Below are positions 10,308-19,715 of a stretch of DNA of 64,000 bases, one piece after another. This DNA comes from Pseudanabaena sp. PCC 7367 (GTDB taxonomy: Bacteria; Cyanobacteriota; Cyanobacteriia; Pseudanabaenales; Pseudanabaenaceae). Location of the stretch: positions 2,552,001 through 2,616,000 of the forward strand of contig NC_019701.1 of assembly GCF_000317065.1 (NCBI RefSeq), read 5' to 3'. A model generated the notes under the pieces. It was not told the origin of the DNA and searched no databases. It saw nothing but the letters and a program-made list of their open reading frames with translations. Position numbers and translations under genes: made by a program. Numbering within the stretch: the first letter of the stretch is position 1; each line of letters begins with the position of its first letter.

Positions 10308-10683
10308 GTCTTTAGTAATTATCTTAACGAGCTAACTACAGGGCTAAATTAACCTGTGGTGAGAACTAATCAAACCAACATTCATATTGCCCTCTATTGG
10401 CACTCATCTCTAACTCATAGATGAGTTGGAATGCTGTTAGATCTTAGATCAAGTTGATCAGAAATAATCACTCGTGCCACGACCAGATTTTCGGGAGCCA
10501 CCAATAATTAGCTAAGGGTTGCCTTAGTCGATCGCACATAGGCTGCACCAGTAGAATTCACTCAGTAAAGCCAGTAAAGCCATGAAAAAACATAAACCCG
10601 ATCGTTAATAGATCGAGCTTGCCTACTATTCTGCTGAGCTAAGAAACCTTTTTTGGCATTTAGGAACTGAAAAAGAGCAACAT
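10308..10683. other. Spacer between HAD and STAS genes
   Basis: About 376 bases, no gene seen. A perfect 7-bp inverted repeat CTCATCT/AGATGAG (10403-10425) and the shifted alternative AACTCAT/ATGAGTT overlap one another. The region holds the promoter of the minus-strand HAD gene and the 3' end of the STAS transcript; no T-run terminator was found. Confidence 0.35.
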
Positions 10684-11034
10684 TTATGGCTCAAAGCTAT
10701 CTAATTCAGGGACATCGGCAACCAAATGTACACCCTGAATATAGAGCGATCGGCCATACTTGCCAACATTTTCTAATCGCAACTTGCCGCCTTGTTTTTT
10801 TGCCTGGACTGCCATATCGATTGCAGCCCCCACCCCACGACTAACAATCTTGGTAACGCCCTCAAAATCTAGAACGATCGCCGATAAGTTGCGCTCCAAG
10901 TATGGTTGAACTGTTTGCCTAAAATAAGGAACAGTGGTAACACTTAGAGCACCCTTAAGCTGCAAAACAACTTTGTCACCTTCTAGATGCTCGGAAATGC
11001 TTAATTCATCTTGCAAAAACGAAGAGTGAGTCAT
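10684..11034 (-). CDS. STAS-domain anti-sigma antagonist-like protein
   Basis: A 116-residue single STAS domain, the family of SpoIIAA/RsbV anti-anti-sigma factors and other partner-switch proteins. The fold pattern is visible: DKVVLQLKGALSV, SAIVLDFEGVTKIV, then SRGVGAAIDMA, GGKLRLENV. The phospho-acceptor site that is usually D-S-S/T-G reads V-S-R-G, so one Ser remains but the Asp and the second hydroxyl are gone; regulation by phosphorylation may be altered. It starts 2 bases after the stop of the upstream kinase-like gene, so they form an operon. The likely partners are that kinase and the SpoIIE-type phosphatase encoded divergently nearby. Confidence 0.82.
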   Translation of the reverse strand: MTHSSFLQDELSISEHLEGDKVVLQLKGALSVTTVPYFRQTVQPYLERNLSAIVLDFEGVTKIVSRGVGAAIDMAVQAKKQGGKLRLENVGKYGRSLYIQGVHLVADVPELDSFEP

Positions 11035-11036
11035 AG

Positions 11037-11483
11037 CTAGGGTGTAAGTGAACTTGAATTAGGACTGGACAAAAATGTACTCATGCGAACAGTAGTTCCC
11101 TGGTCAGAAGATTCGATTTCAACCTCATCTACAAGAGATTTAATCATATGAATACCGAACCCGCCACTTTTTACGCCAACTTCAGAGATAAGCTCAAAGT
11201 CAGGAGCACCGACAAGAGCAGGATCAAAACCTGAGCCACGATCCTGAACCTCTAGTATAAGGCTATTGTGCATAGCGATCACTACTACATCGATATCCTT
11301 ATCGGAGGAGCTATATAAAATAGCATTTACACAAGCCTCAGTGAGAGCTTGAATAATGTCTTGCACCCGATCGGGAGTAAACCCCATTTTCAGGGCCAAT
11401 GCTTCAACAGCAGCCACAGGGATATCCTCAATACCCTCTACCGGAGGTATAGAGATATGCATCTTGAGGGACTCACTGCTCAT
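11037..11483 (-). CDS. RsbW-like anti-sigma regulatory factor (serine kinase)
   Basis: A 148-residue GHKL ATPase of the HATPase_c_2 group (RsbW/SpoIIAB type), which phosphorylates STAS partners and may bind a sigma factor or another target. The N-box is TEACVNAIL, the G1 box DRGSGFD, the G2 box SGGFGIHMIKSLVD and the final strand QGTTVRMST, all intact. It lies immediately upstream of the STAS gene on the same strand. Together with the phosphatase gene 890 bases away on the other strand it makes a complete kinase-antagonist-phosphatase set. No sigma factor gene is present in the window, so the output is unknown. Confidence 0.86.
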   Translation of the reverse strand: MSSESLKMHISIPPVEGIEDIPVAAVEALALKMGFTPDRVQDIIQALTEACVNAILYSSSDKDIDVVVIAMHNSLILEVQDRGSGFDPALVGAPDFELISEVGVKSGGFGIHMIKSLVDEVEIESSDQGTTVRMSTFLSSPNSSSLTP

Positions 11484-12372
11484 GCCCGTTACACTCAGCG
11501 TCGCTTAAAATTTAATATAACATAGCAATGTCCTTCCCTATAACCAAGAAAATGCTTGATTATGACCAAATTGTCTTAACCTTTACGGCATAATTGCAGC
11601 AAGGCACGTTTGCTTCGATCGCTATGCTGGCACTGGCTAAATTACGATCACTTTTAGAACTAAAGTTGAACCGATCGACAGCCCCAAACTAAACCAACTA
11701 ACAGTTTAGAGCTTAGGGTTAGTTTGGAGGGCAAAATAGGCGATTATAAATCCTGAACCGGAAAGCAACCAGATTGAGCATTACGGCGATAAACTAGGTT
11801 ATGAGTCAATTAAATAAACTTTAGCGATTGTTAGGGAACCTACATCTAATCTAGATCGTTAGATCGTTTCTAGATCGTTCAACTGTTCTTCAAATATTAC
11901 TAATTTCCAAATTTTTGAGTTTTTGACCATATTTTGACCATATGCTTAGAACCAGCCAAGCCATAAAATAGAACGATCTAGACAGTTTAGCAGCTAAGTT
12001 TTACAGTCAATAATATATGTAATTTAGCAAGATGCTTTTCAGGTAAAATTAATTAGCTGGAATTGGGTTCGCTTTGCCCTATCTGTGATTACGTGATGTA
12101 TCCATGCGTAAGCATATTCATAGACACACTTGCATAATCATCATAATTATGCGATCGCCGCTTGTTATCTAATTATCCAGTTTGGTCAATCATAGATATA
12201 TAGATCCAAATACCTATGCCATATCTATGCCAGAACATTAGCAATTTGGCTTGGCTCTATGTTGATTGTTGATATTAGGGTTTAATTGTGATTGATGGTT
12301 CAACTGTTGTCAGATAACTGCCGCATCATGATTAGTTGGCTGAAGCTATTTACGGTTTACTAAAGCGCCTCC
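11484..12372. other. Long divergent intergenic region with short repeats
   Basis: 889 bases between the divergent kinase/STAS operon and the phosphatase-WD40 gene, so it must hold both promoters. Direct copies of TAGATCGTT occur three times within about 11858-11880, and ATTTTGACCAT is tandemly repeated near 11929-11941. It is A/T-rich with no open frame that resembles a protein and no tRNA. Its length is unusual for this window and would allow a small RNA, but no terminator was found to support one. Confidence 0.4.
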
Positions 12373-14469
12373 ATGGAGCTAGACTACGTTTCCACCTCAG
12401 ATGATTTGTCCAGTGGCAGAATGCTGCAGCGCAGTCTGTTGCCGCAAAATTTGCCTGGCTACCCTGGCCTGGATATTGCGGCCGAGGTGTGGACGGCGGT
12501 TGATTTGGGTGGGGACTATTATCAATTTTTAGAACAGCCAGGAATTCTGTCGGTGGCGGTGGCTGATTCTTCCGGCAAGTCGGTGGCCGGTGCAATCCAT
12601 GCGGCTCTATTTAAAGGGCAACTTGATGCCTATGCCCAGCAGGGTAAATTACAGAACCCGATCGCGGTACTTGAGTCCCTAAACCAACTGCTCTGTAGTG
12701 CTCGCACTGAAGATGCCGTGGCACTTTCCTATGGAGTATTAGATTTGGGTAGCTATGACCTGCGCATCGGTAGTGCCGGGATGCCAGGGCCGATTATTTA
12801 CCATGCCGCTACGGGTAAATGCGAAGAGTTAGTTAGCCCTGGAATTGCCCTGGGGCGGTTTGCCGATACTCCCTACCGCACCATTTCCCGATCGCTGGCC
12901 GAAGGCGATGTGGTGATCTTTTACAGCGATGGTTTAAGTGAGGCGATCAATCCAGAGGGAATTGAATTTGGGGAATTGCAAGCCGATGGCTCATCACCAC
13001 TGATGCAGGCAATCCAGAATTTAGGCAATCGCTCGGCAGCGGCAATCCGCGATGGGCTGAAAGTAGTTCTAAGTGATTTCTCCGATCGTGAGTTGCCCGA
13101 AGACGATGTATCGATCGTGGTGATCAAGCTTGACCAAAAGGTGCCGCTATCCCAATTGATGGATTGCCCCTACCAGGAAGCAATTAGAATCTGGCGGCGA
13201 TCGGAAGAAAAAGATGAATCGGCCCTGTTACGCGGCGCTCGGTTGGATGAAGCCCTGGCTTGGTCAGATGGCCGCAACCTTTCGCCAATCGATCGGGAAT
13301 TCTTGGAAGCATCGCGGCGAGTCAACGAAAAAGAACAACTCCAGGCCGAACGGGCAGCAGCAGCCGATCGCCTCGAAAAGCTCAGCCAGGACTTGGCCAA
13401 AAGTCTACAATCGGAGCATATGCATCGGCTGAAGGCCGAGATGGGCGAATTAAACGAGCGGATCGTGGCATTGACCATGTCTTCCGAGGCGCTGTTTCTA
13501 TCCCATAACCACCTGGAAGCTCTGATGGCCAGTGTGATCGCTGGTGTCCAACTCAAGCGGCTTACTACTCAGCTCAGTGGTGAATCATTAAAACTAAAGG
13601 CCAATACCCAGATCCGCACAATCACCGCCCTAGAGCAGGTGGTCTATGGCATCCATGAATATAATCGGTTCGAAGGGCATGGCTATTGGGTCAATGGTGT
13701 GGCATTTCGGAATGATGGCAAGGTTTTGGCCTCTGGCAGTAGCGATCGCACGATCAAAATTTGGGATGTGAACGGTACGCTGTTGCAAACCCTGTTTGGC
13801 CATACCAACTGGGTTACTAGTGTAGCCTTTAGTCCCGATGGTAAAGTTCTGGCCTCCGGCAGCCGCGATAACACGGTGCGATTGTGGTTGGCCGATGAAA
13901 ATGGCGTATTTGCCGATAAGCCCTATGAGGTGCTCAAAGGACATGACGGGCCAGTATTAGACGTGAATTTTAGCCCCCATGGTGATTTAATTGCTTCCGC
14001 CAGCGAAGATACTACGGTCAAGTTGTGGAAAACTAATGGCGCTAATGTTAAAACTTTGCGTGGTGGCCATGAGCGCTGGGTTAACTGCGTTGTGTTCAGC
14101 CCCGATGGGCGGACGGTGGCCTCTGGTAGTGCCGATCGCAGCATTATTCTTTGGAATACTAGCGGCGTTGTGCTTAAAACCCTCAAAGGGCACGATAGCT
14201 TTATTGAGAGTATTTCCTTTGAACCCAGTGGCCAAGCCCTGGTTTCTGCTAGTCGGGACAAAACTGTCAAGATTTGGGGCAGCGATGGCGTGTTGCTACA
14301 GACCCTCAATGGTCATGAAAATCGAGTTTGGGGGGTAAGTTTTAGCCCCGATGGCAAGCATATTGCTTCTTGCGGTTTCGATCGCACAATTCGGATCTGG
14401 AACATTGAAGGCGAACTGCTGGCGTTGTTGCATAAAAGAAACGGAGCGGTAGGTTATGGTACGTTTTAA
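12373..14469 (+). CDS. SpoIIE/RsbU-type phosphatase fused to WD40 repeats, 5' part of IS-split gene
   Basis: Residues about 15-255 form a PP2C-type SpoIIE phosphatase: LGGDYYQF, VADSSGKSVAGAI, FYSDGLSEAIN and PEDDVSIVVI give the metal-binding Asp residues. Residues about 265-430 are helical and coiled-coil, with LLRGARLDEALAW and LSPIDREFLEASRR, the linker normally seen before WD40 repeats in STAND-type proteins. Six WD40 repeats follow (e.g. VAFSPDGKVLASGS). The host frame ends at base 14420, where an insertion sequence begins; the last 16 residues are IS-encoded. Without the IS and one 9-bp duplication, the frame joins the WD40 fragment after 15480, giving 1071 residues and 14 repeats (two seven-bladed propellers). 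The phosphatase domain is intact and could still act. Likely substrate: the nearby phosphorylated STAS protein. Confidence 0.9.
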   Translation: MELDYVSTSDDLSSGRMLQRSLLPQNLPGYPGLDIAAEVWTAVDLGGDYYQFLEQPGILSVAVADSSGKSVAGAIHAALFKGQLDAYAQQGKLQNPIAVLESLNQLLCSARTEDAVALSYGVLDLGSYDLRIGSAGMPGPIIYHAATGKCEELVSPGIALGRFADTPYRTISRSLAEGDVVIFYSDGLSEAINPEGIEFGELQADGSSPLMQAIQNLGNRSAAAIRDGLKVVLSDFSDRELPEDDVSIVVIKLDQKVPLSQLMDCPYQEAIRIWRRSEEKDESALLRGARLDEALAWSDGRNLSPIDREFLEASRRVNEKEQLQAERAAAADRLEKLSQDLAKSLQSEHMHRLKAEMGELNERIVALTMSSEALFLSHNHLEALMASVIAGVQLKRLTTQLSGESLKLKANTQIRTITALEQVVYGIHEYNRFEGHGYWVNGVAFRNDGKVLASGSSDRTIKIWDVNGTLLQTLFGHTNWVTSVAFSPDGKVLASGSRDNTVRLWLADENGVFADKPYEVLKGHDGPVLDVNFSPHGDLIASASEDTTVKLWKTNGANVKTLRGGHERWVNCVVFSPDGRTVASGSADRSIILWNTSGVVLKTLKGHDSFIESISFEPSGQALVSASRDKTVKIWGSDGVLLQTLNGHENRVWGVSFSPDGKHIASCGFDRTIRIWNIEGELLALLHKRNGAVGYGTF

Positions 14470-15471
14470 CTACCATGAAAAAACCCCCACAATACCGCGT
14501 CCGCAACTGGCAAGAGTATAACAAAAGCCTCAAACAGAGAGGAAGTCTAATTTTCTGGATTAGCAAGGAGGCAATAGAGATGTGGCTAGAGCCAGAGCGA
14601 TCCGGCAACAGAGGCGCATCAAACAGATACAGTGACCAAGCGATTGCGACGATTGCGATGCTCAAGAGCATATATGGATTGGCAGGCAGACAAGTCACCG
14701 GTTTGGTCGAATCATTATTTACCCTGATGAACATAGACTTACCGGTGCCAGACCACAGCACAGTTTCAAGACGGATGGGCAAATTAGCGATCGAGTTACC
14801 CCATCAAAAGACTCAGGCAGCGAGACATGTGGTGGTTGATAGCACCGGCGTGAAAGTTTACGGAGAGGGAGAGTGGAAAACGCGTCAGCATGGCATAGGT
14901 AAGCGTCGCACCTGGCGTAAAATTCATCTGGGCGTAGATGAGTCAAGCGGTGAAATTCTTGCGGCAGCGGTTACCAGCAACCAATATCATGATGGCCAAA
15001 TTCTACCTGAACTGCTTAATCAGATTGAGGATGAAATTAAGCAAGTATCTGGGGATGGTGCGTATGACCATCGTGACTGTTATGATGCAATCTCTGCTAG
15101 ACAAGCCCAGTCAGTAATTCCACCACGCAAAAATGCCAAAATTTGGCAACATGGCAATTGTAAAGCACCACCGCATCCGCGTGACCAAAATTTACGGCGC
15201 ATCCGTAAGGTTGGTCGTGCCAAGTGGAAACGAGAGACTGGCTATCATCGGCGCTCACTGGCAGAGACTACTATGTTTAGATTGAAGACTATTTTTGGCG
15301 GTAAGTTACGCTCACGAAATTTTGATAATCAAGCGGTGGAGCTGTTTTTACAGTGCGTGGCTCTTAATCGTATGATGATGCTATGCAAGCCTGATTCTTA
15401 CCTGGTTGAAGACTAAATTGGAGAATCTTGGCAGGAGTATTGTCCCTTTCTTCGATTCATGCAACAAAGCC
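14421..15471 (+). mobile_element. IS5-family (IS903-type) insertion sequence, 1051 bp
   Basis: The ends are imperfect inverted repeats: left GGCGTTGTTGCATAAAAG, right (complement) GGCTTTGTTGCATGAATC, close to the IS903 end consensus. The host sequence CGAACTGCT is duplicated directly outside both ends (14412-14420 and 15472-15480). Nine base pairs is the usual target duplication of the IS903 group. One transposase gene fills the element. Perfect duplication and a still-joinable host frame indicate a recent insertion. Confidence 0.95.
14475..15416 (+). CDS. IS903-type DDE transposase
   Basis: Catalyses cut-and-paste movement of the surrounding IS5-family element. 313 residues, the normal length. 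The catalytic triad is visible: first Asp in VVVDSTGVKVYG, second Asp in SGDGAYDHRD, and Glu in the Y-2-R-3-E-6-K signature YHRRSLAETTMFRLK. It has an N-terminal helical DNA-binding region typical of the group. No frameshift or stop, so the element is probably active. It reads in the same direction as the gene it interrupts. Confidence 0.95.
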   Translation: MKKPPQYRVRNWQEYNKSLKQRGSLIFWISKEAIEMWLEPERSGNRGASNRYSDQAIATIAMLKSIYGLAGRQVTGLVESLFTLMNIDLPVPDHSTVSRRMGKLAIELPHQKTQAARHVVVDSTGVKVYGEGEWKTRQHGIGKRRTWRKIHLGVDESSGEILAAAVTSNQYHDGQILPELLNQIEDEIKQVSGDGAYDHRDCYDAISARQAQSVIPPRKNAKIWQHGNCKAPPHPRDQNLRRIRKVGRAKWKRETGYHRRSLAETTMFRLKTIFGGKLRSRNFDNQAVELFLQCVALNRMMMLCKPDSYLVED

Positions 15472-16648
15472 CGAACTGCTTAATATTTTCAAAGGCCATG
15501 GCGATGTTGTGAATAAGGTTAAATTTAGCCCCAACGGCAAAACCCTGATCTCCGCTAGCCGGGATACCACCCTAAAGCTCTGGAGCCTAAAAGGAGCGCC
15601 CCTCAAAACCCTGGGTGAACATACCGACGATATCAACTGTGCCACCTTTAGTTCCAATGGCTATATGATCGCCACCGGCGGTAGGGATAGCATGGTGCAT
15701 CTGTGGCAATTTAACGGCAAGCTCGCTGCAAAGCTGGAAGGTCATCGAAATGCAGTTAATAGTGTTTGCTTTAGCCCCGATGGTAGCATTCTTATTTCCG
15801 GTGGGATCGATAGCAGTTTTATTATGTGGAACTGCGCCAAGGGCAAAATGATCGATGCCTTTGGTGGTCATCGCGCTGAAATCCACGACATTATATTTCG
15901 ATCGGATGGTCAGGTTTTTGCTACTTGCAGCGCCGACAGTACGATCAGGATTTGGCAGGCCGATGGCACCTGGTTGCAAACCTTAAATGGTCATACGGCC
16001 GAAGTTTATAGCATTGCCTTTAGCCCCGATGGCAGCAAGTTGGTGTCGGTCAGCAAAGACAAAATTATTAATATCTGGAACTGGGACGGCACGATGCTGC
16101 ACAGTTTTGAAGGCCATAGCGCCGAGATTTTTAGTGTTTGCTTTAGTCCCGATGGCAAGCGCATTGCTACAGGCAGTATGGATCAAAGTGTGCGGATTTG
16201 GAGCGTAGATGGGGCATTGCTAAAAACCCTCAATGGTCATAGCGCCGAGGTAAACACAGTTTGCTTTAGCCCCGATGGCAAGGCGTTGGCTTCCGGCAGT
16301 GAAGATACCACTGTCCAGCTTTGGGGTATGGATGGCACCTTGCTACGCACTTTTACTGGCCATAGTGCGCCGGTCAAAAATGTTAGCTTTATGCCCGGTG
16401 GGAAGGCGATGATTTCTGCTGCCGCCGATCGCAAAGCAATTATGTGGAATCTGGATCTAGAGAATCTAGTAATGCGGGGCTGTAGCTGGTTGCAGGAATA
16501 TTTGAAAAATAATGGCTATGTCTCGGAAGAGGATCGCCGCAATTGTATTGGTGGCTGTAAGTGGATTTATCAATATATGCGATCGACTGCCAGTGAATCG
16601 CAAATTAGCCAGATCAGTATGATTGCTAAGACCAAACCCCAGGAGTAG
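15428..16648 (+). pseudogene. WD40 repeat 3' fragment of the IS-split phosphatase gene
   Basis: The genuine host sequence resumes at base 15481 (NIFKGHGD...); the codons before it are IS sequence. Eight WD40 repeats follow, each with the GH...VNSVCFSPDG...W pattern, then a short Cys-containing tail (NCIGGCKWIYQYM). The frame matches the upstream part exactly: base 14420 joined to 15481 continues GELL directly into NIFKGH, an ordinary repeat boundary. A TTG codon at 15428 could start translation but has no clear ribosome site, so the fragment may not be made. Together with the six upstream repeats it makes 14. Confidence 0.85.
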
Positions 16649-16802
16649 TTAGCGCTCCTGCGCTCCTGTTCCACCGCCGCCATTAACCAGGCTATGATTC
16701 CATCTGCTATGTCCTTAGCCAACCTATTTCTGGTTGCTTGATTATTGGGATCGCTTAGATTAAAAACCTGCGATCGCTAATTTAGATCTATTTCTATTTC
16801 TT

Positions 16803-17345
16803 CTATTTCAACCAGGCAAAGAGCTGAGCCGCACTCAAATTTAAATCTAAATCTGCCAAGGCAGGAATCAATCGATCGCCACTCACACATACAGTTGGCT
16901 CACCGCGAAAGTAAACAAAGACTAATTGTTCATCTGGATCGATCAACCACCCCACTTCAGCTCCCGCATCAATACAGGCCAAAATGTTCCGGATCACCCG
17001 CGATTGCTTTTGATTGGTTGAAAGAATTTCGATCGTCCAATCGGGAGCACCAAACAAAGGCTCATTTTTAGTTGGTTTGCGTGAGGCACCAATTACAGTA
17101 ATATCTGGCACTATGCTGACTGCACTAAGCACACAGCGCAGCTCTGGGAATGCCAAATATTGCCCCTGAGCCGCCTGGTCGATCGCATTGGGCAAGTGAC
17201 GCTGAATCACTGAGTGAAAAAAACTGGGCATTGGCTTTTGCTGGGCAGTGCGATCCACATAATTCCAGGCGGGTGATTCTTCAATATATGGCAGTTGCAA
17301 AAACTGTTCCAGGCTCAACTGAGTTGCGACTTGAGACATGGCCAA
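16803..17345 (-). CDS. Uma2-family (DUF820) PD-(D/E)XK nuclease-like protein
   Basis: A 180-residue member of the large cyanobacterial Uma2/DUF820 family, a restriction-endonuclease-like fold of unknown biological role. Visible are the SLEQFLQLP opening, SIVPDITVIG (catalytic Asp), APDWTIEILS (Glu in the second metal motif), then AGAEVGWLIDPDEQLVFVY. These are the family's active-site strands. ATG start preceded by GGGAGG about 7 bases upstream. These genes are multicopy in cyanobacteria and this one has no obvious functional neighbour. Confidence 0.85.
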   Translation of the reverse strand: MAMSQVATQLSLEQFLQLPYIEESPAWNYVDRTAQQKPMPSFFHSVIQRHLPNAIDQAAQGQYLAFPELRCVLSAVSIVPDITVIGASRKPTKNEPLFGAPDWTIEILSTNQKQSRVIRNILACIDAGAEVGWLIDPDEQLVFVYFRGEPTVCVSGDRLIPALADLDLNLSAAQLFAWLK

Positions 17346-17457
17346 CCTCCCTCAAGATTCAAAAATGAATATGCGCAAACTATCTTTGCTAGTCTAACAA
17401 GTTAAATCTGAGCTGCTGCTTAATTAATCGAACACCATCAATAGTTAGTTAGTTAAG

Positions 17458-19305
17458 CTAGTCCTCCGCCACTGCTGACATTAACCAGGCCGCGATCCCA
17501 TCTGCCGTAGTCTTAGCCAACTCCTGCTGCGCCTGCGGATCGATGATCCATTCAAATTCCTCTGGATTGATCATAAACCCAAACTCCATTAACACTGAGG
17601 GCGCAACTGTGGGCCTGGCCAGCGCCAGATTATTCCAGAAAATGCCATAGGTGGGGCGATCGAGTTCCAGCACCAGGTAGTCATGCAAAAAAGTAGCCAG
17701 ATCATGACTTTGGGGGTGATACCAAAAGGAACCAATCCCCATCGTGTTGATCGCATCACCATTATCGGGCAAGGCGTTGTAATGCAAGCTAACCGCGATC
17801 GCTGGTTCTAGCTGCTCAATCATGGCTACGCGATCGGCTGGGAACAAATCTTCATCGCCATTACGGGTTAAATAAACCGTTGCGCCTTGTTTGACTAATT
17901 CATCCCGCACCAATTTGCCCAGCACCAGGGTGACATCTTTCTCTGGATAGCCGGTTGGCCCCCTGGCACCAAGATCCTCGTTGCTACCATGTCCTTGATC
18001 GAGCAGGATTTTTACCCCTTGTAAAGGCTGAGCCGAATTATTTGTATCCACGGCAGGTGGATGCTTAAGCGAGAGCACCAGACTGGTGCCGCGATATTCC
18101 AGTTTATAGCCCCATTGTTGTTTAGGTTTGAGCTGAATTTTGTATTTCACCCGATCGCTATCGCTACTTATTTGCTGCCAATCAAGCCGTTTGATTACTG
18201 GGTCTTGCCCCAATAGCGCCGTATCGGTTTGGGCAGTAACGTTGTGCAGGGTAAGTTTAAGTTGGCGATCGCTCTGCAATACCGTCACAGGTACTGGTGC
18301 TTGTAAAGGGAAAATCAATTCTGTCCAGCCAGCCACAATTTTGCGTTGAAAGCCGCGAATAATTGAATGGGGTAGTTCCTGGTTAGTAACAGTGGTTTCC
18401 GACTTCTTGATCCAGCCGCCATAATCCAGACGCAGCCAATCGCCCTCAAGGCCATTGATCGCCGCCTTGGTGCCCTGGGGTAAAGGGGTAAGACGTGAGT
18501 AGTTAGTGCCAGGTCCAGTGCGAGCGACACCAGCCTTGGCGGTTACTTCGGCAACGGCCAGGTGATCTAAATCAAGGATTTCGATCGCTCCGGTGGCTTT
18601 TTGCTTGACCGTGTTTTTATCCTTAATCACGGTGAATTCCGGCTGACCCAATTGGCCTATTTGTTTGAAGGCCGTGCAGCCTCTGTAGATTCCTGTGGCG
18701 GAGCTAACCTGAGGCTGGTTTAAATTAGTCAGCACCGCACTATTGGCAGGCAACTCCACATTCCTTGTTGCTGGTTTGAGCGGTAAAGTCTGCGATCCCA
18801 GAGCTAGTTGAACTTCTGCGTTGGGGGTAGCGATCGCCTCAAAACAAATTCTTTCCCCTGGCAATCGGGCAATATTTTGTTGGGGAGCAAGGGATTTGGG
18901 ATCAAAGCCCAGTTCAGTTGGTGGGCTGGTTTGCTGGTTTAATCTAGTTACCACCAGATCAATAGTGCGATCGCCATGACTCAGCTTAAAAATATTCTTG
19001 CCCACCACCAGCGGGAATGAGGGCGCAAAATGCCCTGCCTCACTGCGATCGATCGGCTTACCATTCACTAATACTTCACCACCAATGGGCGCAGAGCCAA
19101 TTAAAAAAATTTGATCGCTAGAGGTCTTATGCTCAGCAGGTGGATAGGTTAGATGTAATTCACTTACTGGTAATGGCTGGGGTGGTTGGTAGGTGGGCAC
19201 GATTTGTTCTTGCGCACTGATGCCATGATTAACTACTAAATTAAAGCCCAGGGCGATCGACATCGACAAAACCATTACCAACAAAAAAGTCCAAATTCGT
19301 CTCAT
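17458..19305 (-). CDS. N-acetylmuramoyl-L-alanine amidase with SH3-like domain
   Basis: Secreted or periplasmic peptidoglycan hydrolase that cuts the amide bond between muramic acid and L-Ala. Order of parts: signal peptide (WTFLLVMVLSMSIALGFN), a beta-rich stretch, an SH3b-like domain near residues 250-305 (ARTGPGTNYSRLTPLPQG), an AMIN-like beta region, and a C-terminal Amidase_3 domain from about residue 425. Zinc and catalytic residues are visible: DQGHGS (His), GYPEKDV (Glu), AVSLHYNA (His), VLMEFGFM (Glu). 615 residues. The start ATG has AAGGAG directly upstream. Homologues take part in cell division or septal-junction formation in filamentous cyanobacteria; the specific role here is not shown. 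Confidence 0.9.
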   Translation of the reverse strand: MRRIWTFLLVMVLSMSIALGFNLVVNHGISAQEQIVPTYQPPQPLPVSELHLTYPPAEHKTSSDQIFLIGSAPIGGEVLVNGKPIDRSEAGHFAPSFPLVVGKNIFKLSHGDRTIDLVVTRLNQQTSPPTELGFDPKSLAPQQNIARLPGERICFEAIATPNAEVQLALGSQTLPLKPATRNVELPANSAVLTNLNQPQVSSATGIYRGCTAFKQIGQLGQPEFTVIKDKNTVKQKATGAIEILDLDHLAVAEVTAKAGVARTGPGTNYSRLTPLPQGTKAAINGLEGDWLRLDYGGWIKKSETTVTNQELPHSIIRGFQRKIVAGWTELIFPLQAPVPVTVLQSDRQLKLTLHNVTAQTDTALLGQDPVIKRLDWQQISSDSDRVKYKIQLKPKQQWGYKLEYRGTSLVLSLKHPPAVDTNNSAQPLQGVKILLDQGHGSNEDLGARGPTGYPEKDVTLVLGKLVRDELVKQGATVYLTRNGDEDLFPADRVAMIEQLEPAIAVSLHYNALPDNGDAINTMGIGSFWYHPQSHDLATFLHDYLVLELDRPTYGIFWNNLALARPTVAPSVLMEFGFMINPEEFEWIIDPQAQQELAKTTADGIAAWLMSAVAED

Positions 19306-19715
19306 AACTCCTTACTGTCTCATTGAAATTGCTAGCCCTAATTTTTGATTAATGCCACTAGCAACAAATTAATCCCCAATTAGCAAGCTCTTGATGTCTG
19401 ATCCCGTTGATATCTCATTCCTATGGCCAGTTATCTTGCTAATAATTAAACTAATTAAACTATCCCTAGGGTCAGGTAGACCAATGGTAATGATTACTGA
19501 AAGTCTACAATCAAGCTGATTTAGTTCATCTGCAATTGTGCCAGAGGATCCAGGTGATTTTTAAGTGCGTCTTCATATATAGATATATAGCCGATCGCCA
19601 GGGTTGGCGAAATCTAAACTATGTTCTAAACCAAGATATAACAAAGGAGCAGAGTCACACTAGATCCAACCAGGATTTTTTTGTTTTCTCCGCCAGTTGT
19701 GAGCAAGGTCAAAAT
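19306..19715. other. Divergent spacer between amidase and acetyltransferase genes
   Basis: About 410 bases holding the two divergent promoters. The frame of the acetyltransferase is open upstream to 19536, but those residues do not resemble the family. A short TATATAGATATATAG palindrome-like run lies near 19575-19590. Nothing else was recognised. Confidence 0.35.

Noticed and set aside
14342-14946. Minus-strand frames over the IS903 element
   Set aside because: They lie opposite the intact transposase gene and resemble no protein.
19536-19715. Sixty-codon N-terminal extension of the Vat-like gene
   Set aside because: The family starts at MPYPDRHEPYPMPG; upstream residues do not match the family and are Cys/Tyr/Arg-rich spacer-like.
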